Positions 33,195 through 37,418 of a stretch of DNA of 37,418 nt are shown here, piece after piece. The stretch is from Candidatus Aminicenantes bacterium UBA4820 (lineage in GTDB: Bacteria > Acidobacteriota > UBA4820). The notes beneath the pieces were generated by a model, which was given only the letters and a program-made list of their open reading frames with translations, was not told where the DNA came from and ran no database searches. The DNA lies in contig DHFQ01000142.1 of assembly GCA_002402325.1 (NCBI GenBank), positions 1 through 37,418 of the forward strand, in the 5' to 3' direction. The translations under genes and the position numbers were made by a program. Each line of letters begins with the position of its first letter. The stretch's first letter is position 1.

Positions 33195-33223
33195 ATTATA
33201 TAAATGACTGCCTTATTTTACAA
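33195..33223 (-). promoter_or_regulatory. Promoter for tRNA-Ser, SRP RNA and probably dnaX
   Basis: On the - strand TTGTAA (33223-33218) is followed after 17 bases by a perfect TATAAT (33200-33195). Transcription would start about 25 bases before the mature tRNA end. Confidence 0.75.
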
Positions 33224-33459
33224 GTGTGGGATTTAAAGAGGGGTTTTATCTCTTGTGTATCTATTTACGAATAAAATATGCACTACACCAGAAAAAGAAT
33301 AAATAAATGAGGAAGGTTATTTTTTATATTGATTGATAAGATTTCACCCTCAGAGGGAGTTATCTCATTTTATATTCAGTGAATCTCTCTTTTTAAAGGT
33401 ATAATAACCAGCACCAAGTGAGCTTATAAAACAGTGTGACGAGAAGTGATGTCAATCTT

Positions 33460-33816
33460 TTATTCTCCTGGTAACAATGCTCGGATGATTACCCGGTTGG
33501 GAAGGCAAGCAATAAACCCTCCATTATCCGGTATTTTTCCCATATGAATACATACTTTATCCGGGCATGGAGAGCCAGATACCCATACCTTTCCCTGCTG
33601 GATGTGGACTTCGGTATTTCCCAGAGGACCTTCAATCATAAGAATACTATTGGTTGCATTATTCACGAGCATTTCTTGTTGGTTTTTATAGTTTTTAATA
33701 ATTAAACGATAGGATTTAATTGCCTTGGAGTGAGAATGAGAAAAAACTATTATTCCAGTTAGAGCGATACCTAATAATAGTAGAATGAGAAAGCAGTTTT
33801 TCCAAAAAGTTTTCAA
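33460..33816 (-). CDS. NusG domain II-containing membrane-anchored protein
   Basis: The 118-residue protein has one N-terminal membrane anchor (about residues 7-26) and then a small beta domain of the NusG_II type. The domain ends in VWVSGSPCPDKVCIHMG and GGFIACLPNRVII, with the conserved paired cysteines. Such small extracytoplasmic proteins are common in anaerobic bacteria, but their role is not known. The start lies 5 bases after the ROK regulator stop, so the two are probably one operon. The 296 bases between this gene and the tRNA hold weak hairpins (one around CCCTCAGAGGG at 33347-33357) but no gene. Confidence 0.8.
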   Translation of the reverse strand: MKTFWKNCFLILLLLGIALTGIIVFSHSHSKAIKSYRLIIKNYKNQQEMLVNNATNSILMIEGPLGNTEVHIQQGKVWVSGSPCPDKVCIHMGKIPDNGGFIACLPNRVIIRALLPGE

Positions 33817-33821
33817 AGGTT

Positions 33822-35048
33822 TTAAAATCTCCCCAACTCACCAGCCATAAAATGGTCAAGGACTACCGAGGCAGCTCCCAATAAACGTATGTCTTCACCC
33901 CATTGGGAATAATGGATATGAGGCGTAACATAGTCCCGATACAATAAGCGTTCTTCGATCCCTCGCCTTATTGGTTCTTCTATAAACTCCTTTGCTAAAG
34001 CAGCTTCCCCACCAATGACAACTACTTCGGGATCAAAAACGTTGAGAATATTGACAATTCCAACACCGATGTATTGACCGAGCTGTTTTAAGATATTCTG
34101 ACAGGTTATATCGTTTTTTTGGGCTCCCTCGATAAGATGGTGAAATTTAAGCTCATCCCGTTTTTCTGTAAGAAGCTGGTGGAGGAACTGACTTTCACCA
34201 AACCAAGCAACTTCACGAGCTTTTTCTAAAATTTTTTCCGTATTACAATACATTTCTAAACAACCTTGATTTCCACAAACACACCGAGGTCCAAAAATAT
34301 TAACACTGGTATGACCAATTTCACCGGCTTTTTTATTTTTACCTTCATAGAGTTTCCCATCGATTAAAATGCCGGCACCAACTCCTTCTCCGGCCATAAA
34401 ATAAACCATATTGGGTATTTCTTTAGCCACTCCATTCCATGTTTCATGAAGGCAGGCAGCATCAGCGTTGTTGGCCATGAAGATAGGTAAATCATATTCT
34501 TTGAGATGAGAACGAAGGTCGAGAGATTTATGGTTTAAAAAAGTTGGATGAGCAAGAATGGTATAAGTCTCGGCTTCAACTGGACCAGGCACACTCACTC
34601 CAATACCCAAAATCAATCGAAGCGATTGGGTTGCATATTCAAGGACATGGATGAATTCTTTTTGCAGTTCTAGGAGAGCAATTTCAGTATTTTCTTGAAG
34701 TTCATAATTGGAATCACGACGAAATAAAATATTTGGAGTTAAGTCGGTGAGGGCTACGGAAAAGCCGTGCCGGCTAAAACTAATGGCAATGGTATAAAAA
34801 GCTCTGTTATTAAATGAGAGCAAAATTGGCTTCCGGCCAGCCTTGGTATCGGAAGTCCCTACCTCTTGGAGAAGATTGGAGGTGATTAATTCGTTAACGA
34901 TATTGGTAATGGTCGGTTGAGTAAGACCGGTGATACGGGCTAATTCGATACGGGATAAAAGCCCTCTTTTTTTAACCAGACTTAACACTAATGCCCGATT
35001 TTTTACTTTAACATCGGTAAGGTTATCCCCGATTCTCTGTTCGTTCAT
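33822..35048 (-). CDS. ROK-family (XylR/NagC-like) transcriptional regulator
   Basis: The 408-residue protein has a winged helix-turn-helix (residues 15-75, LSRIELARITGLTQPTITNI) and a ROK domain. The zinc motif is complete: His246, Cys256, Cys258, Cys263. The kinase features are missing: there is no DxGGT loop near residue 88, and the usual N-D-A-N reads N-N-A-D at 193-196. It should therefore be a sugar-responsive repressor and not a kinase. ATG with GAGGAA upstream. A palindrome over its own -10 box suggests autoregulation. The sugar is unknown; no sugar genes are in view. Confidence 0.92.
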   Translation of the reverse strand: MNEQRIGDNLTDVKVKNRALVLSLVKKRGLLSRIELARITGLTQPTITNIVNELITSNLLQEVGTSDTKAGRKPILLSFNNRAFYTIAISFSRHGFSVALTDLTPNILFRRDSNYELQENTEIALLELQKEFIHVLEYATQSLRLILGIGVSVPGPVEAETYTILAHPTFLNHKSLDLRSHLKEYDLPIFMANNADAACLHETWNGVAKEIPNMVYFMAGEGVGAGILIDGKLYEGKNKKAGEIGHTSVNIFGPRCVCGNQGCLEMYCNTEKILEKAREVAWFGESQFLHQLLTEKRDELKFHHLIEGAQKNDITCQNILKQLGQYIGVGIVNILNVFDPEVVVIGGEAALAKEFIEEPIRRGIEERLLYRDYVTPHIHYSQWGEDIRLLGAASVVLDHFMAGELGRF

Positions 35049-35091
35049 GGCTTCCTCATAGAAAATAACTAATTATTAATTCCTTTATAGT

Positions 35092-35110
35092 CTTGATTAT
35101 ATATATCAAG
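35092..35110. promoter_or_regulatory. 19-base palindrome, likely operator of the ROK gene
   Basis: CTTGAT (35092-35097) and ATCAAG (35105-35110) form a perfect inverted repeat around TATATAT. It overlaps the -10 box of the ROK gene promoter, the position expected for a dimeric repressor that controls its own gene. Confidence 0.6.
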
Positions 35111-35123
35111 GATAGTTTTGCAA
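35096..35123 (-). promoter_or_regulatory. Promoter of the ROK regulator gene
   Basis: On the - strand TTGCAA (35123-35118) is followed after 16 bases by TATAAT (35101-35096). The start codon lies about 40 bases downstream of the expected transcription start. Confidence 0.65.
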
Positions 35124-35218
35124 CTAAAATCTATTTTACTTTTAGGACTTTGTTTTTTAGAAATTAAATCCTTATGCTATCTATTATATACTATTCAGAG
35201 AATTTTCTGATGATTTAA

Positions 35219-35521
35219 GCAGTATTTTGTGATATTTTAAAAAAAATTCATTGTGATAGAATAAATCAAAAAGACTTCAGAGCTCTTTTTCAATTATTGA
35301 TTACTTATGGGAATTATCTCAATGCCAATTTCATGATACAAATTGGGGGGATGGAGATCCCTTCTTATCCCAATCTTTCTAATGATGAGTTGATGAAAAA
35401 CGATTCCTATAAAATTTTAATTAGTTCTTTCTTGCTCAGTGGAGAAAGTAAGGTGAGAATAAAAAAAATCGTTACTTTTTTAGAAAACAATTTAAAAGAT
35501 TCTCATAACCAAAAAGAATGA
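35219..35521 (+). CDS. Small hypothetical protein, start uncertain
   Basis: The frame is open from 35219 to a TGA at 35519-35521. The only usual start is TTG at 35297, giving 74 residues; no strong ribosome binding site precedes it. The frame upstream still reads plausible protein (RINQKDFRALFQLL), so this could be a longer gene whose start has been lost. I see no known motif. The protein is polar with helical segments (LSNDELMKNDSYKILISSFL). It stands alone, divergent from the ROK gene. Confidence 0.35.
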   Translation, partial: AVFCDILKKIHCDRINQKDFRALFQLLITYGNYLNANFMIQIGGMEIPSYPNLSNDELMKNDSYKILISSFLLSGESKVRIKKIVTFLENNLKDSHNQKE

Positions 35522-36142
35522 TTTTATTTACTGTAAAGATTTATGGAAATTTACGATAAACGTAGTCAACTTATTTCAATAAGAAGTAGTTTAAAATAAA
35601 AAATAATCTAAGAAAATGAAATAGAGTGATTTATCACTAAACATGAACCTACCCACAAAAAATTCATCAAGTGAGTCTATGTAATCAAGAAATGTGGTTG
35701 AAAATTCTCAAATTATGTTATTAAATAGATATTCCTGGAATTTGAAGATGAAGTAAAGAGTTTAAAAAGATTAATTTGTTTTAATCAACAATTTAACTTC
35801 TTAAATTTTCAAATAAATCCAAGCAAAGGATGAATCTAAAAACTATTTCCGTTCTAATCCAGTCCTATCGTTTTTCTGATAGGGGATTTATTGGATGAGT
35901 TAACTGTTGTTTTAATTATCAGTTGGGCGATATCAAATGAAGCTGGAAAGGCCTTTTCTTTGTTTTTTTTGCGAGGTATACGCAACGTGTCAACTCCATC
36001 ATTTTTAAGGGATAATGATCAAGATAAATGAAGACCTTCTTGTATTCAATAAGCAAATACTCTGAGTAATTTTTCCTCATCAATGCGCACTCTCTCTTCA
36101 TTTCTGCGCAAAGAGAATAGAAAAGTGATTTGGGAGGTTAAA
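35522..36142. other. AT-rich non-coding stretch before yvcK
   Basis: No supported gene lies in these 620 bases. Two structures stand out. A stem-loop CCTATC/GATAGG (35864-35883) is enclosed by ATCCA/TGGAT (35857-35896). A GAAAGGCCTTTTC element near 35946 is followed by an interrupted T-run. A 60-codon - strand frame (35919-36101) has no support. The last bases carry GGGAGG for yvcK. Confidence 0.5.
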
Positions 36143-37418
36143 ATGGAAGACGAGTCACGTTTTCGCAGGAGATTGCGGTGGCTTTATCCGGGAATGAAGG
36201 TTAAAAGATGGCTATTTGTAGCAATAATTGGGGTTTTATTTATCTCAATCGGATTAAGTCTTATTGTATCAACCCCTTATTTTAGAAGCATCTATCGGAC
36301 CTGGAGTTCTATTGTTTATCAATTAGTAAGAAACTACTGGTTATCAGTAAGTTTTGGAATTATTTGGTTAGCGGTAGGAATCTTTTTCATTGTTTATGGG
36401 CTTCAACACATGAACCGTTCCATTTTTAGCGTAATAATGCCCGCTCCCGAAGATGATGTAGCCAAAAAGATATTTCAAAAAAGACAACTTGAGCGTGGAC
36501 CGAACGTAGTGGCAATTGGAGGAGGGCATGGATTACACGTTTTTTTGCAGGGTATAAAAAAATATACCTCTAATACTACGGCGATTGTAACGGTTTTCGA
36601 TGATGGTGGGAGCTCTGGTTTACTTCGTCAAGAAATGGGAGTGCTTCCTCCGGGGGATATTCGTAATTGTCTCATTGCTCTTGCTGATGCTGAGCCTTTA
36701 ATGGCCAATCTTTTTCAGTATCGTTTTGAAAGTGATAGCACCCTACACGGACATAATTTTGGTAATTTATTTATTACCGCCCTTACACAAGTAACTGGTG
36801 ATTTTCAAAAAGCAATAGGAGAATCAAGCAAAGTCCTGGCAGTAAGAGGTCGGGTTCTTCCTACTACACTCCTTAACGTTGTTTTAAAAGCTGAGTGCGA
36901 TGATGGGGATATTATTAGTGGCGAATCAAATGTCGGTCTTTGTGGAAAAAGAATTAAGAGAATTTTCCTCGATCCAGAGCAAGTAGTATCTGCTCCAGAA
37001 GTTATTAAAGCCATTGATGAGGCCGACATTATTGTTTTGGGGCCAGGCAGTCTTTATACAAGTGTCTTGTGTAATTTGGCGGTAAGCGAAGTGAGAGAAG
37101 CGGTTCTCCATTCCCCCGCTCCGGTTGTTTTTGTGTGTAATGTGACAACCCAACCGGGTGAAACTGACCATTATAACTTTGCTGATCATTTGAATGCAAT
37201 ATTTCAATTTATTCCACCAGAACGGTTAAATTATATTTTAGTTAATAATGAAAAACCCGACTCTGATAGGATGAATGAACTGAATCAGAGAGGAATTGAA
37301 ATGGTTAACGTTGCAGAAATCAACACCTATGATTCAATAAAAATTTATGAAGCCCCCTTATTATCCATTGAACAACCAACACGTCATGATTCGAATAAAT
37401 TAGCCAGGGCACTCATAC
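36143..37418 (+). CDS. yvcK: YvcK/CofD-like gluconeogenesis factor (3' end missing)
   Basis: The frame runs from ATG 36143 (GGGAGG 5 bases upstream) to the window edge without a stop, 425 codons. Residues about 22-44 and 67-88 are membrane segments. The cytoplasmic domain then begins with VVAIGGGHGLHVFLQGIKKY, TVFDDGGSSGLLR and LPPGDIRNCLIALAD, followed by HNFGNLFITAL and LGPGSLYTSVL. These are the nucleotide-sugar-binding marks of the YvcK family. YvcK proteins affect cell-wall precursor flow and growth on gluconeogenic carbon in Bacillus. Bacillus YvcK lacks the membrane part; a membrane-anchored form occurs elsewhere. Confidence 0.92.
   Translation, partial: MEDESRFRRRLRWLYPGMKVKRWLFVAIIGVLFISIGLSLIVSTPYFRSIYRTWSSIVYQLVRNYWLSVSFGIIWLAVGIFFIVYGLQHMNRSIFSVIMPAPEDDVAKKIFQKRQLERGPNVVAIGGGHGLHVFLQGIKKYTSNTTAIVTVFDDGGSSGLLRQEMGVLPPGDIRNCLIALADAEPLMANLFQYRFESDSTLHGHNFGNLFITALTQVTGDFQKAIGESSKVLAVRGRVLPTTLLNVVLKAECDDGDIISGESNVGLCGKRIKRIFLDPEQVVSAPEVIKAIDEADIIVLGPGSLYTSVLCNLAVSEVREAVLHSPAPVVFVCNVTTQPGETDHYNFADHLNAIFQFIPPERLNYILVNNEKPDSDRMNELNQRGIEMVNVAEINTYDSIKIYEAPLLSIEQPTRHDSNKLARALI

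Noticed and set aside
32745..33274. Open frames on both strands over the SRP RNA and tRNA
   Set aside because: The DNA is fully explained by the SRP RNA and tRNA-Ser structures; the frames share no protein-like conservation.
33331..33366. Terminator around CCCTCAGAGGG after the NusG-domain-II gene
   Set aside because: A hairpin can be drawn (GATAA/TTATC plus CCCT/AGGG) but there is no T-run on the relevant strand, so I only mention it in passing.
35919..36101. 60-codon - strand frame before yvcK
   Set aside because: No ribosome site, no motif, and it lies in AT-rich DNA with many short frames.

Overview
This 37.4 kb stretch is AT-rich bacterial DNA. The gene content points to an anaerobe: it has a pyruvate:ferredoxin oxidoreductase, the non-mevalonate isoprenoid genes ispD and ispF, and a two-subunit glycyl-tRNA synthetase. 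I do not assign a phylum with confidence. The sequence falls into three blocks that look as if they have different histories. Block 1 (1 to about 8240, + strand) is a contractile-tail morphogenesis module of the P2/Mu type, cut by the left edge. Block 2 (about 8240 to 29120) is core bacterial DNA whose sampled arginine codons are AGA/AGG. Block 3 (about 29150 to 37418) is core DNA in which sampled arginine codons are mostly CGN. The block 2/3 switch falls inside the nifJ reading frame, so an assembly chimera or a recombination event is a serious possibility.

Block 1 runs tail terminator (gpU-like), baseplate hub (gpD), spike (gpV), gp25-like wedge (gpW), baseplate J, an enlarged gpI-like protein, a 745-residue fibre and two further fibre-type proteins, one with an 18-residue tandem repeat. 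No capsid, terminase, integrase or lysis gene is in view. It could be a prophage, a tailocin or another contractile particle.

Block 2 starts at a strong promoter for rplM-rpsI and continues with rpsB-tsf-pyrH-frr-ispD-ispF, a translation, nucleotide and isoprenoid cluster with several overlapping genes. pyrH appears to be out of frame with its natural start. A 555-base convergent gap holds stem-loops and a probable transposase remnant. On the - strand follows a tightly packed set read from 26116 down to 14116: an AbrB-like/DUF4388 protein, ddl, an M24 peptidase, two GT4 glycosyltransferases, an O-antigen-ligase-like membrane protein, recO, glyQ, glyS and an MFS transporter. nifJ lies upstream in the same direction.

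Block 3 carries, on the - strand, tRNA-Ser(GGA), the large SRP RNA with an Alu domain, dnaX, ybaB and recR, leading into the 5' part of nifJ. This is the classical Gram-positive-type tRNA-Ser/scRNA/dnaX/ybaB/recR order, here with a clear promoter, an attenuator-like hairpin and an A8 slippage site in dnaX. Next come a NusG-domain-II membrane-anchored protein and a kinase-dead ROK regulator with a palindrome over its own -10 box. A 620-base non-coding stretch then leads to a + strand yvcK/CofD-like gene truncated by the right edge.
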